Assembly: GCF_000382405.1 (NCBI RefSeq)
Contig: NZ_KB908256.1
Coordinates: 124,001-188,000, forward strand
Reading direction: 5' to 3'
Length of the DNA: 64,000 nt
DNA from: Mycobacterium sp. 141
Lineage (GTDB): Bacteria; Actinomycetota; Actinomycetes; Mycobacteriales; Mycobacteriaceae
In this document: one piece after another, positions 18,119 to 27,863 of the stretch
Layout of the letters: every line of letters starts with the position of its first letter
Position numbering within the stretch: the stretch's first letter is position 1
Position numbers and translations under genes: made by a program
Notes under the pieces: model-generated
Databases searched by the model: none
Seen by the model: only the letters and a program-made list of their open reading frames with translations
What the model was told of the DNA's origin: nothing

Positions 18119-18977
18119 AGCTGATCCGGCGGCGGAAGTAGAGATGCTGGACCACGGTGAAGCAGACCAGCAGGACGAACAGCACGATCGCCATCACCGA
18201 TGCGCGCCCGATGGCGGCCGCGCCGAATGCCTCGGCATAGATACGATGCGCGACGAGATCGGTGCGTCCCTGCGGGCCGCCCGAGGTCAAGGCATAGACG
18301 GTGTCGAATACCTGGGCGGCGCTGACGATTCCGGTGACCAGCACGAAGAACATCGTGGGTCGCAGCATCGGCAAGGTGATGTGGCGGAACCGTTGCCAGG
18401 AGTTCGCGCCGTCGGTACGGGCCGCGTTGTGCACGTCCTCGGGGATGTTGAGGATCCCGGCCAGGAAGAACAGCGTGACATATCCGACGTTGGTCCAGAT
18501 CACCACTGCCGACACCAGCGGCAGTGCCAAGCCCGGATCGGTGAGCCAGTCGATCTGGTGGCCCAGCACCGTGCTGACCGCGCCGTCGGTGGGCGCCAGG
18601 ATCCAGCGCCACAACACCGCGATGGCCAGCGGCGCGCAGATCCACGGCAGTACGTACACGGTGCGGAAGAAGCCACTCCCGGGCAGGCCTCGGGCCAACA
18701 GCGTTGCCGCCACCAGTCCCAACACGGTTTGAGTCGGTACCACCAACAGGACGAACAACAGCGTGACCAGCAGTGACGTCGCGAAGGACGAATCGGTGAG
18801 CACCGCCGTCCAATTATTCAGCCCTACATAGCTGATCGGACCCAGCAAATCCCATCGGTGCAGGCTGAGCCAGGCCACCACCAGCATCGGCAGCAACAGG
18901 AACGTGACGACGCCGAACAGGCTGGGTCCGACGAGCGCGTAGCCCAGTGCGGTGTCCCGGACACGCGATGTGGCCAT
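18105..18977 (-). CDS. uspA: Sugar ABC transporter permease, UspA-like
   Basis: 290 aa from the ATG at 18977, the same length I recall for M. tuberculosis UspA; the frame could extend to 19040 without extra domain content. MalF-type permease with six membrane helices and an EAA loop (VHNAARTDGANSWQRFRHITLPMLRP, near residues 185-210). It is the first gene of the uspABC operon. There is no strong Shine-Dalgarno; TTTAAT six bases before the ATG could be a weak -10 of a leaderless message. Confidence 0.88.
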   Translation of the reverse strand: MATSRVRDTALGYALVGPSLFGVVTFLLLPMLVVAWLSLHRWDLLGPISYVGLNNWTAVLTDSSFATSLLVTLLFVLLVVPTQTVLGLVAATLLARGLPGSGFFRTVYVLPWICAPLAIAVLWRWILAPTDGAVSTVLGHQIDWLTDPGLALPLVSAVVIWTNVGYVTLFFLAGILNIPEDVHNAARTDGANSWQRFRHITLPMLRPTMFFVLVTGIVSAAQVFDTVYALTSGGPQGRTDLVAHRIYAEAFGAAAIGRASVMAIVLFVLLVCFTVVQHLYFRRRISYALT

Positions 18978-19131
18978 TGAGCCATTAAAGCGGGTTGCGA
19001 TTTCGGGTGACAGGCGGGCGGTTATCCACCGGATGCCCACAGCATTCCGGTTGCTGGTCAGTCTGGAGCGCAGCGGGTTGGTCCGCGCCTTATGGTCGGA
19101 TTCTGCCGAGTAGCGGCATCGCCCACCACAG

Positions 19132-19920
19132 TCATGCGGCGAGTGAGTGTGACGTCGGAAACAGTTGTGCGATCAGGGGTTCCGCACGGAACGGCCGCCA
19201 GTCGTCCACTGACACAGCGAGCCGGTCAAGGACGACGTGAACAACGGTGGCGTTCGCACCCAGCCCGAAATGAGAACCGAAGACCTCGACATTTTCGGCG
19301 CGCGGTCCGTCATCCACACAGGCCGTCTTCCATTGCACGATTCCGTCTGACTTGGAAAATATGGAGGTGATCGGCTGGAGAGGATTCTCGTGGTGCGTGC
19401 GCCACTGGTCTGACGAATATGACGGCGAGTGCTTGGCTTCGAAGAGGTCATGAATTTTGGCACCCGAAGACTGTCGCTGGGGGATCGTGTTGACCGGTGA
19501 CCCCATGGTGATCACTCGGTCGACGAGATGCGGCCGCAACATGGCGAGTTCACGCGCAAACAAACCGCCCAGGCTCCAACCGACGACCGGTATCGGGCCG
19601 CCCTGCCGATTGGCGAGATCCTCCAGTCTCATCACAATGCCCTCGATGGCCGCGCGTGTCGGGCCGATGTTTCGGCCGAGCCGCCAGCCATGAGACCGAT
19701 AGCCGGCCAGATCAATCGTCTTGCGCATCAATCGTGTGGACAGGTCGTCGGACATCAGGCCAGGAATCACGAGCACGTGTCGGCCTTGCCCTTCGCCGGC
19801 GTGCGCCATACCCAACGCGGGGATTGCACCGACGAATGCCATGTGCTCCGCCACGGCCCGATAGGGCTCCGCCAGATAGTGATACAGACTCGGCGTCTCT
19901 ACTGCTACTCGATCACTCAT
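19132..19920 (-). CDS. Alpha/beta hydrolase (lipase/esterase-like)
   Basis: 262 aa. It has the strand-Ser-helix elbow GWSLGG (near residue 118), preceded by HVLVIPGL (oxyanion region); Asp in FSKSDGIVQW (near 192) and His in VFGSHFGLG (near 217) complete the triad. There is no signal peptide, so it is probably cytoplasmic. No neighbouring gene is in the same direction close by. Substrate unknown. It lacks a lid insertion, which fits a small esterase or a polyhydroxyalkanoate-type hydrolase. Confidence 0.8.
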   Translation of the reverse strand: MSDRVAVETPSLYHYLAEPYRAVAEHMAFVGAIPALGMAHAGEGQGRHVLVIPGLMSDDLSTRLMRKTIDLAGYRSHGWRLGRNIGPTRAAIEGIVMRLEDLANRQGGPIPVVGWSLGGLFARELAMLRPHLVDRVITMGSPVNTIPQRQSSGAKIHDLFEAKHSPSYSSDQWRTHHENPLQPITSIFSKSDGIVQWKTACVDDGPRAENVEVFGSHFGLGANATVVHVVLDRLAVSVDDWRPFRAEPLIAQLFPTSHSLAA

Positions 19921-20164
19921 GGTCGCGTTTCGCCCCTTCGTGTCGGTGTCGGCCGTATGGCGGTGCTGTGAACGGCAGTCGACTCGACAGTAGAGGTGGA
20001 TCGACGTGTGCGGGTGCGGTTTTGCGATGTCTATGTCGTGATCGAACTCAGTCTGCCCACGGTGTTGTGTTCTGGGCGTGCACAGGCATGTTCATCGCAG
20101 AATTACCAAGTGGGATTCGGTGTTCGGCGTAGCGAGTCTGCCGCCAGCCCTGGCTTGTAGCAAG

Positions 20165-20199
20165 GAGAACCCGCCACCAACGAGTGGTGGCGGGTTCTC
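20165..20199 (-). terminator. Hairpin terminator of the phasin-like gene
   Basis: Perfect 15-bp stem (20165-20179 with 20185-20199) around a five-base loop, 40 bases past the stop of the gene at 20239 on the minus strand. There is no T-run after it, as is common for mycobacterial terminators. Confidence 0.75.
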
Positions 20200-20238
20200 G
20201 TCGGCCAAAGAATGGCCAGCCGCCGTTGAGCGGGATTC

Positions 20239-20589
20239 TTACTTGGCAGCAGCAGCAGCCGGCTTGGCAGCAGCAGCAGCCGGCTTGGCCGCAGCAGCAG
20301 CGGGCGGCTTGGCAGAGGTTTCGGTCTCGGTCTCGGTCAGGCTGGACTTCTTGATCACGGCCAGGGCGAAGTCGCGCTGCGCGGCGAGCAGGCGCTGGGC
20401 GATCGCGTAGTTGGCCTCCACAACCTCCTTGGGGCTGGGCAGGCTCGGCACCTCGCCGACGGAGATAGCCGGGAAGGTCGACAGGGCCTTCAGGCTCTCC
20501 TCGAGGTCCGGCAGTACGATCGTCGCGCGCTCCAGCGATGCAATCCACTGGTCGGTCAGATGGTTTGCGATCTCGGTGTAGTCAGACAT
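20239..20589 (-). CDS. Small phasin-like protein with Lys-Pro-polyAla tail
   Basis: 116 aa from the ATG at 20589, with AAGGAGA seven bases upstream. The body is two amphipathic helices: LTDQWIASLERA and, after LPSPKEVV, the stretch EANYAIAQRLLAAQRDFALAVI, which resembles the granule-binding helix of phasins. The tail is three repeats of roughly KPAAAAA, encoded by a 21-base direct repeat (20239-20310). Such Lys/Ala/Pro tails occur in HBHA and histone-like proteins and can bind sulfated sugars or DNA. There is no signal peptide. A strong SigA-type promoter lies about 190 bases upstream and a terminator directly downstream, so it is a single-gene unit and probably well expressed. Function inferred weakly. 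Confidence 0.7.
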   Translation of the reverse strand: MSDYTEIANHLTDQWIASLERATIVLPDLEESLKALSTFPAISVGEVPSLPSPKEVVEANYAIAQRLLAAQRDFALAVIKKSSLTETETETSAKPPAAAAAKPAAAAAKPAAAAAK

Positions 20590-21074
20590 GTGGTTCTCCT
20601 TGTGGGATGGGGGTCCGCTGGGCGTGACCATCGATTTGTAGAGCTGCAGAAGCAACGAACTCTGCTCGTCGGTCAACAACCGTCGGCGCAAATCACAGCT
20701 TCCACCGCGTCACTCTTGTAGTCGGGTTCAACCGTCGGCGGCCGGCCGTCGCCGATTCAGGTTTGTCGCACCGACACTGCGTACTATACGAAGCATCTGC
20801 ATTATTTGCAACGCGGTCGGACGATCGGCTTGGAAATGAGAGTGAATCCGCTGTTGGGAGCGGTTTGCGGAGGAGGGGGCGCATGGCTGAGAGGCCCTTC
20901 GTGGTCTGATTTCGAAGCGAGGCAACCGGCAGGGCCGTGTACCGGTCAGTGCTTATCCAGGTCGAGGCTGCGTCAAACTCGCGAAGCTGCGCGGGTGGAG
21001 GTCATCGTGGCCGAACTCGGTTCTCGGCTCAGCCTGCTGCGTCCTGGGCCGCTACGCGATTGCGGGCGCAATAC
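20590..21074. other. Intergenic region with promoter, no gene seen
   Basis: 485 bases between the phasin-like gene and the hydrolase. It contains the minus-strand promoter at 20783-20811 and a leader of about 190 bases. All frames in it give low-quality translations and I see no gene. The long untranslated leader could hold regulation, but no known riboswitch was recognised. Confidence 0.5.
20783..20811 (-). promoter_or_regulatory. SigA-type promoter of the phasin-like gene
   Basis: On the minus strand TTGCAA (20811-20806) is followed by exactly 17 bases and TATAGT (20788-20783). This is a near-consensus -35/-10 pair, rare in such high-GC DNA. Transcription would start near 20776, giving a leader of about 187 bases. 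Confidence 0.7.
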
Positions 21075-21902
21075 CTAGAGTCGATTGTTGCCCAATGTGT
21101 TTCGAACGATCTCATTGATGACCTCCGGCTGCTCGATCCAGCACAGGTGCCCCGCGCCGTCAAGTGTGACGACGGAGGCCTGGGGAAGCCGGCGCGCGAG
21201 ATGAGCCGCGTTTTCGTACGGCAGCACGCGGTCGGCAGTGCCGTGCACGATCACCGCGGGCTGGCTGATCGGTCCTCGTTGCAATCCACGACTCAGATAT
21301 GAGGCGCATGCCTGGTACTGCGACCGCCAGCAGGCGACCGGCGTACTGGCCTGCAACCGCAGCTCCAACAACTCGTTGAACTGCTCAGGATGTGCGTCAA
21401 CCCATCCCGGCGCGAATGACAGCGGCATGGTCGCGCGAGCAAATCCCTCCGAGCCCAGAGACGCCGCGGAAGTCCAGGCATTTCGTATGGCCAACGGCAC
21501 CGGACGTGAACCCAAACCACCACTGGTGGTCGCTACCAGTACCAACGAAGACACCGCTTCCGGGTGACGCAGAGCGAGTGTCATGGCGATGTAACCGCCC
21601 ATCGACGTCCCCACAATGTGCGCCGGACCCGCCGCGCATTGCCGCAGCACATGGTAGGCATCGTCGGCCATCTGGGCAATGGAATACGGACCAGCGGGCT
21701 TGTCGGAACGTCCCGTGCCCCGGTTGTCCATCAGCAGTACCCGAGCGACCTCGGAGAGTGGTTCGACCTGGTAATGAAATGACCACGAGGCGTATCCGAT
21801 GCCGGGGATGCACAGAACGTCTTCGCCGCTACCGGATTCGGAGACGAACAGACTTGTCCCGTCGGCTGCTACGGCTTCGCGATTGCGGATGTCGACTCTC
21901 AC
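21075..21902 (-). CDS. Alpha/beta hydrolase
   Basis: 275 aa, GTG start with AGGGGTGA eight bases upstream. Classic alpha/beta hydrolase: CIPGIGYASWSFHYQV (oxyanion loop), LLMDNRGTGRSDKP, nucleophile elbow GTSMGG (near residue 100), acid Asp in VHGTADRVLPY (near 220) and His in GAGHLCWIEQP (near 248). It resembles 3-oxoadipate enol-lactonase or esterase types; the exact substrate is not clear. Its start overlaps the stop of a 43-aa ORF (GTGA), which in turn overlaps a 36-aa ORF (ATGA), so the three look like one transcript. Confidence 0.88.
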   Translation of the reverse strand: MRVDIRNREAVAADGTSLFVSESGSGEDVLCIPGIGYASWSFHYQVEPLSEVARVLLMDNRGTGRSDKPAGPYSIAQMADDAYHVLRQCAAGPAHIVGTSMGGYIAMTLALRHPEAVSSLVLVATTSGGLGSRPVPLAIRNAWTSAASLGSEGFARATMPLSFAPGWVDAHPEQFNELLELRLQASTPVACWRSQYQACASYLSRGLQRGPISQPAVIVHGTADRVLPYENAAHLARRLPQASVVTLDGAGHLCWIEQPEVINEIVRNTLGNNRL

Positions 21903-22030
21903 GGACGGTCACCCCTGGTGGGCGACGACTCGGTCATCGCCAGCACGGCTCCGTGCAGAGATTCGGTCGAATAGCTAAATGAATTGCGCCCCAACACCAT
22001 TGACTTAGTGAGATTTTGTCGGTATGTCAT
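21899..22030 (-). CDS. Tiny ORF (43 aa) coupled to the hydrolase
   Basis: ATG at 22030, with AAGAAGG seven bases upstream, a good ribosome site. The peptide starts MTYRQNLTKSMVLGRNSFSY and is rich in Ser/Thr, without Cys. The stop TGA overlaps the GTG of the downstream hydrolase by three bases. The pairing of a short peptide with a hydrolase could mean a leader peptide, a small partner, or a translational-coupling ORF. No family recognised. Confidence 0.45.
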   Translation of the reverse strand: MTYRQNLTKSMVLGRNSFSYSTESLHGAVLAMTESSPTRGDRP

Positions 22031-22137
22031 CGCGGTACCTTCTTTCTCGCTACGGTCTCTGGGCCGGCTCCGATGCGGTTGATCTTCTCTTCGACCGTGG
22101 TAGCGGCGAAGTGTGCTGGCGACTCACTGGCTGTCAT
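22027..22137 (-). CDS. Tiny ORF (36 aa) upstream of the 43-aa ORF
   Basis: ATG at 22137; AGGGA lies nine bases upstream. The peptide begins MTASESPAHFAATTVEEKIN and ends in a basic segment (RKKVPR). Its stop overlaps the next ATG (ATGA). The frame is open up to 22359, but the upstream part reads as noise. It could be a real short protein or a decayed start of a larger one; unknown function. Confidence 0.35.
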   Translation of the reverse strand: MTASESPAHFAATTVEEKINRIGAGPETVARKKVPR

Positions 22138-22282
22138 TTTAGAAAGTCCCTGACGGCTCGATATTAAAGGGTTACGCATTGAACGAGTCGCCGACGCTAC
22201 TCCGTAGAACCATGAGTCTGCAGAGTCTCCGCAATGCTGTTGTAAGTTCGAGATCTGAGGCGACACGGTTGCTAGTCGAGTG

Positions 22283-22432
22283 CTACTGACGGGACTCCTG
22301 GGCGGCTTTGATGTAAGCGGCGCTGACATCCTGGATGAACTGCGCATGAGCGGAAGCAAGAGTCGATACCCAGTCCAATTGGCTGGCTCCAGCGACCGTT
22401 TCCTGCGTCTCTTCGGCCGCCACGGCGTCCAT
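22283..22432 (-). pseudogene. Phasin-like C-terminal fragment
   Basis: A 49-codon frame from an ATG at 22432 without a ribosome site; it is open a further 12 codons upstream to a TAG. It encodes SQLDWVSTLASAHAQFIQDVSAAYIKAAQESRQ near its end, an amphipathic stretch like the C-terminal part of small mycobacterial phasin-type proteins (aromatic-plus-AHAQF pattern). The N-terminal half is missing or out of frame. Likely the remnant of a gene on the same strand as the hydrolase operon. Confidence 0.35.
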
Positions 22433-22609
22433 TATCGAAACGCACTGGGCCCTTGTGGGTTTCGTCGACTACGAGTTGTCTGACCGCGTGGTGGCAGGTC
22501 CGGGGGCTGCCACCCTGGGCTTTGGGCCGCCAATCGTGAGTCTGGGAGTCGGCAACGTGGCTGCTTATTCGCGGGCTCTTCGACAAGCGAAACCGAGACG
22601 AGCGCGTGG

Positions 22610-22873
22610 GTGTTGGGCGGCTTTCTGTCTGCGATGCTCTACGACACCGTCGGGCCCGCGTTGCTGGCGACGCTGACAGCCGGGCAGTTCATCGAGACCC
22701 TGGAACTTCACACGACTTTCGTGCGTCCGGCAACGACGGGACGGCTGATCGGCCATGGTCGGGTCGTGGCGGTGAGGGCGATGGTCGCCGAGCTTGGCGG
22801 TACGCTTCAGGACTCCACGGGTGAGGTTGTCGCCACCGCAACCGCGACTGCGCGGATCGTCGAACGCGCCTGA
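22610..22873 (+). pseudogene. Truncated hotdog-fold thioesterase (PaaI-like)
   Basis: 87 codons whose product begins abruptly at LGGFLSAMLYDTVGPALL, the helix that follows the missing N-terminal part of a PaaI-type thioesterase, and continues through TLELHTTFVRPATTGRLIGHGRVV and GEVVATATATARIV to a natural end. Upstream in the same frame the sequence no longer resembles the family. It looks like a 3' fragment left by a rearrangement just before hppD. It could still be expressed from the GTG at 22610, but would lack part of the active site. Confidence 0.6.
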
Positions 22874-24141
<1,268 letters not shown>

Positions 24142-24142
<1 letters not shown>

Positions 24143-25464
24143 TGACCGACTACCTGTCCGGCTTTGGCAACACCTTCGAAAGCGAGGCATTACCGGGCGC
24201 ATTACCGGTCGGCCGCAACTCGCCGCAGCGCTGTGCCTACGGGCTCTATGCCGAGCAGCTCAGCGGATCACCGTTCACCGCGCCGCGCGCCCACAACGAG
24301 CGGTCCTGGCTGTATCGGATCCGGCCCAGCGTGGCCCACTCAGGCCGGTTCACGGCCGTGACCACCGAGCCCGGCAGCCCCACCGGCGGTGTTGCGCATT
24401 GGCGTTCTGCGCCCGATGACGCTCCGCCCGTCCCCATCGCCCAAATGCGTTGGAACGCATTACCAATACCCGACGAAGACACGACGTTCATCACCGGTGT
24501 TCGCACGATCACCACCGGCGGCGACGTCGGAACCCGCACCGGTTTCGCCTGCAGCGTCTACACCGTCACCGCCTCGATGGTGGACAGCTACTTCTACAAC
24601 GGCGACGCCGAGATGCTCTTCGTTCTGGAACACGGGAATGTCCGGTTCTGGACCGAATTCGGCATCATCGATGCCGAGCCCTGCGAGATCGTCGTCATCC
24701 CGCGCGGGGTGAAGCTGCGTGTCGAGGTGCCCGCCGGACCGGCCCGGGGCTACCTGTGCGAAAACTACGGCGGAGCATTCACTCTCCCCGAACGAGGGCC
24801 GATCGGCGCGAACTGCCTGGCGAATTCCCGCGATTTTCTCACCCCCGTCGCGGCGTATGAGGATCGCGACGTCCCGTCCACCCTCTATGTCAAATGGGGC
24901 GGCACGCTGTGGCAGACCGAGCTGAATCATTCACCGCTCGATGTTGTTGCCTGGCACGGGAATTACGCACCGTACAAGTACGACATGCGGCGCTTCTCGC
25001 CGGTCGGTCCCGTGCTGTTCGATCACGCCGACCCGTCCATCTTCACCGTCTTGACCTCGCAGAGCGAGACACCGGGAACCGCCAATGTCGACTTCGTGTG
25101 CTTCCCCGAACGGTGGATGGTCGCCGAGGACACCTTCCGGCCGCCGTGGTACCACATGAACGTCATGAGTGAGTTCATGGGACTCATTCGCGGTGTGTAC
25201 GACGCCAAACCCGATGGCTTTGTGCCGGGCGGCTTCAGCCTGCACAACGGCATGATGCCGCACGGCCCCGATGCCCAGGCCTTCGAAGCCGCCAGCACCG
25301 TGGCGCTGAAACCGGTGAAACAGGAGAACACGCTGGCCTTCATGTTCGAAACCCGGTTCCCCCAAAAGGTCACGCGTTACGCGGCGGATGTTCCGCAACG
25401 GCAGCTGGATTACGCGGACTGCTGGAGCGGTCTGGTCAAACGATTCGACCCGAGCCGGCCGTGA
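24142..25464 (+). CDS. hmgA: Homogentisate 1,2-dioxygenase
   Basis: 440 aa; it opens homogentisate to maleylacetoacetate. Family signatures: N-terminal [19 protein letters not shown], central [11 protein letters not shown], and the Fe ligands in [15 protein letters not shown] (His and Glu, near residues 335-345) and [12 protein letters not shown] (His near 371). The gene overlaps both neighbours (TGATG with hppD, GTGA with fahA). No separate maleylacetoacetate isomerase gene is present in the window; a glutathione-independent route or an isomerase elsewhere is needed. Confidence 0.97.
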
Positions 25465-26780
25465 CGCCACCGAGTTCCACACTCGATTTCACGCACGATC
25501 CGAACCGACGCAGCTGGGTTGCCTCCGCGGGACCCGACAGTGATTTTCCCCTACAGAACCTCCCGTTCGGAGTGGTGGCCGGTGTGGCCGAGGAACCGCA
25601 CGGTGTCGTCCGCATCGGCGACGCCGTGCTTTCCCTGCGTCAACTGGCGGAATCGGGGTTGCTCACCGAGCCGGCCCAGGCTGCCGCCCATGTCGCGGCT
25701 GCCGGCACCCTCAATGAACTGTTCACCTCGGGCACCGCACCGCGGGTCGCGCTGCGCAGAGAGCTTCACGCACTGCTCGTGGAAGGTGCACCGCACGCGC
25801 AATCCGTCGCCAAGTTCCTGACCCCTGTGTCGGAGGTCGACATCCTCCTCCCTGCCCACGTGGGCGACTACACCGACTTCTACGTCGGAATCGACCATGC
25901 GCGCAACATCGGTGCGTTGTTTCGGCCCGACGATCCTCTGCTTCCCAACTACAAGTGGGTCCCTGTGGCCTACCACGGACGGGCCTCCAGTGTCCGGGTC
26001 AGCGGCACCCCGGTCATCCGTCCGCACGGCCAGTTCAAACTCGATCACCAACAGGTGCCCACGTTCGCGCCGACCCGTCGTCTGGACCTCGAACTGGAAC
26101 TGGGGGTGTGGATCGGACCGGGAAATCGTCTGGGCGAGCCGGTGCCTCTCGACGACGCCGAAGACCATGTTGCCGGCTACTGCCTGCTCAACGATTGGTC
26201 CGCGCGCGACGTGCAAGCCTGGGAGTACCAACCGCTGGGCCCGTTCCTGGCGAAGAACTTCGGTACCACCGTCTCACCGTGGGTGATCACCCCGGAAGCG
26301 TTGGCGCCGTTTCACATTCCGGTGACCCGGCCCCCCGACGACCCGCAACCGCTGTCCTATCTCGACAACCCTGAACATCGCGCCCACGGCGGACTCGACG
26401 TCGACTTTGAAGTGCGCATCCGCACTGCTCGTATGCGCGAGACCGGCGCGGCGGCCTACGTGATCTCGCGTTCCTCCAGCCGGCACATGTACTGGACCGT
26501 GGCACAGATGATCACCCATCACACCAGCAACGGCTGCGACCTGCGGCCGGGCGACCTGTTGGGCAGCGGCACCCTGTCCGGCTCAGAACCCGGCTCCGCC
26601 GGCAGCCTGATGGAACTCAGCCACGGTGGCAACAACCCCGTCACCCTGCCGAACGGTGAGACCCGCACTTTCCTCGAGGACGGTGACGAGATCACTTTGA
26701 CCGCGCATGCCCAGCGGCCGGGTGCTGTCACCGTGGGTTTCGGCGAGTGCGTCGCGGTGGTGCAGCCGGCCACTGCCTGA
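25461..26780 (+). CDS. fahA: Fumarylacetoacetase
   Basis: 439 aa, GTG start overlapping the hmgA stop. It splits fumarylacetoacetate into fumarate and acetoacetate, the last step of tyrosine degradation. Visible: an SH3-like N-terminal domain ([28 protein letters not shown]), [20 protein letters not shown] with the catalytic His (near residue 145), the metal-binding ELELGVWIG and [34 protein letters not shown], and LLGSGTLSG. Length and domain order match eukaryotic-type FAH. Confidence 0.97.
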   Translation: MTPPSSTLDFTHDPNRRSWVASAGPDSDFPLQNLPFGVVAGVAEEPHGVVRIGDAVLSLRQLAESGLLTEPAQAAAHVAAAGTLNELFTSGTAPRVALRRELHALLVEGAPHAQSVAKFLTPVSEVDILLPAHVGDYTDFYVGIDHARNIGALFRPDDPLLPNYKWVPVAYHGRASSVRVSGTPVIRPHGQFKLDHQQVPTFAPTRRLDLELELGVWIGPGNRLGEPVPLDDAEDHVAGYCLLNDWSARDVQAWEYQPLGPFLAKNFGTTVSPWVITPEALAPFHIPVTRPPDDPQPLSYLDNPEHRAHGGLDVDFEVRIRTARMRETGAAAYVISRSSSRHMYWTVAQMITHHTSNGCDLRPGDLLGSGTLSGSEPGSAGSLMELSHGGNNPVTLPNGETRTFLEDGDEITLTAHAQRPGAVTVGFGECVAVVQPATA

Positions 26781-26797
26781 GCGGCCCACCGATGGCT

Positions 26798-27790
26798 CTA
26801 GTGGCCCGCGTTGCGTACCAGGTCGACGGCGTACTGGTTGACGAAGGTGCCGGCAGACGGTTCGCCGGAACCGCACGAGCCGTCGGATTCACCGGGACGC
26901 TTCACCCACAGGAAGGCGTCGACGTTTCCGTTTCCGGTCGCCGTGGTGGGCGCGGCACCGAGTGCCCGGCCGCTGGGGTTGCACCAGTACATGTCCCCGC
27001 CCGCCGGTCCCGCACCGTTGCGCGAGGTGTCGATGACGTAGGGTTTGCCGCCGACGGCGCCGGAAATCGCGTCGCCGTAACCGATTTCCTCGTCGGTGGT
27101 GAAGAAGTTCGCGGTGTTGAGGCTGAAGCCCCGGGCTTTGGCCACACCTACCTGGTTGAGCCGGTCGGCCATCTCCGGGGCGCTCACCCAGCGCGAGTGC
27201 CCGGCGTCGACGTACAGGGCGGTGGCCGGATTGCGGGTCAACGTATCGACGGCGTAGCTCATCAAGTCGAAGCGTTCCTGGCGCTGGGCGCTGGACAGAC
27301 AGTCGGCCATCGCCAGAGCATCGGGTTCGAGGATGACCGCAGCCGGTCCGCTTCCGATGGCGGCTGCGACGCCGTCGATCCAGCCCTTGTAGGCATCCGC
27401 GGAGCCGAACCCACCCGCAGCGTAGCTGCCGCAGTCGCGATGCGGAATGCCGTAGAGCGCGAGGATCGGCATGGTGCCGGCCGCCTGCGCCGTGGCGATG
27501 TATTTCGAGTCGACCGCGAGGCTCGACACGTTGTCCATCCAGTACGCCGTCGGTGTGTTGGCGATGGCATCCAGCTCAGGACTGCCCGCGCCCTTGGCGG
27601 CACGCATCGCCTTCGAGTCGGGGTTGACGTAGAAGGTCTGTCCGGCCAGCGGATTGCCGTCACTGACCAGGCGTATCGCCGGGCCGGTGACCTGAGTGGT
27701 CTCGGCGGCAATGCCCGCGCATGCAACGGCCGCAACCGCCAGGGAAGGGACGATCCATCGCGCGACCGCACCGGTAGCAGAGGAAATCAC
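26798..27790 (-). CDS. GH6 family glycoside hydrolase (endoglucanase-like, exported)
   Basis: 330 aa from the GTG at 27790. A TTG at 27826 is further upstream, but a TANNNT box (TATGTT) ends six bases before the GTG, favouring a leaderless message. Signal peptide: RWIVPSLAVAAVACAGIAAE. GH6 features: FYVNPDSKAMRAA, the catalytic-acid loop HRDCGSYAAGG, the ILEPDALA strand, ALYVDAGHSRW, and WVKRPGESDGSCG. Two Cys pairs are likely (HRDCG with DCLSS, and WCNP with SCGSG). M. tuberculosis CelA1 belongs to this family and cleaves beta-1,4-glucans, which in mycobacteria are found in biofilms. Divergent from tldD. Confidence 0.88.
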   Translation of the reverse strand: MISSATGAVARWIVPSLAVAAVACAGIAAETTQVTGPAIRLVSDGNPLAGQTFYVNPDSKAMRAAKGAGSPELDAIANTPTAYWMDNVSSLAVDSKYIATAQAAGTMPILALYGIPHRDCGSYAAGGFGSADAYKGWIDGVAAAIGSGPAAVILEPDALAMADCLSSAQRQERFDLMSYAVDTLTRNPATALYVDAGHSRWVSAPEMADRLNQVGVAKARGFSLNTANFFTTDEEIGYGDAISGAVGGKPYVIDTSRNGAGPAGGDMYWCNPSGRALGAAPTTATGNGNVDAFLWVKRPGESDGSCGSGEPSAGTFVNQYAVDLVRNAGH

Positions 27791-27796
27791 CCCTGA

Positions 27797-27802
27797 AACA
27801 TA
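27797..27802 (-). promoter_or_regulatory. Leaderless-type -10 of the GH6 gene
   Basis: TATGTT on the minus strand, ending six bases before the GTG at 27790. It decides the choice of start for the GH6 gene. Confidence 0.4.
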
Positions 27803-27851
27803 TTTGGGCGACGCAACGAGCGCCAATCGCTGCGCGGCGGAGTGGGGCCGA

Positions 27852-27857
27852 TACCGT
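27852..27857 (+). promoter_or_regulatory. Leaderless-type -10 of tldD
   Basis: TACCGT ends six bases before the GTG at 27864, as for dnaG and the LppP-like gene. No ribosome site precedes the GTG. Confidence 0.4.
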
Positions 27858-27863
27858 GAAGAG

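Noticed and set aside
20239..20330. GCA/GCC triplet-rich stretch as a microsatellite outside genes
   Set aside because: It is coding: it specifies the polyAla-Lys-Pro tail of the phasin-like protein in frame.
22280..22586. Plus- and minus-strand frames of 60-100 codons in the fragment region taken as genes
   Set aside because: Only the 49-codon frame at 22283-22432 shows family-like sequence; the others are its shadows.
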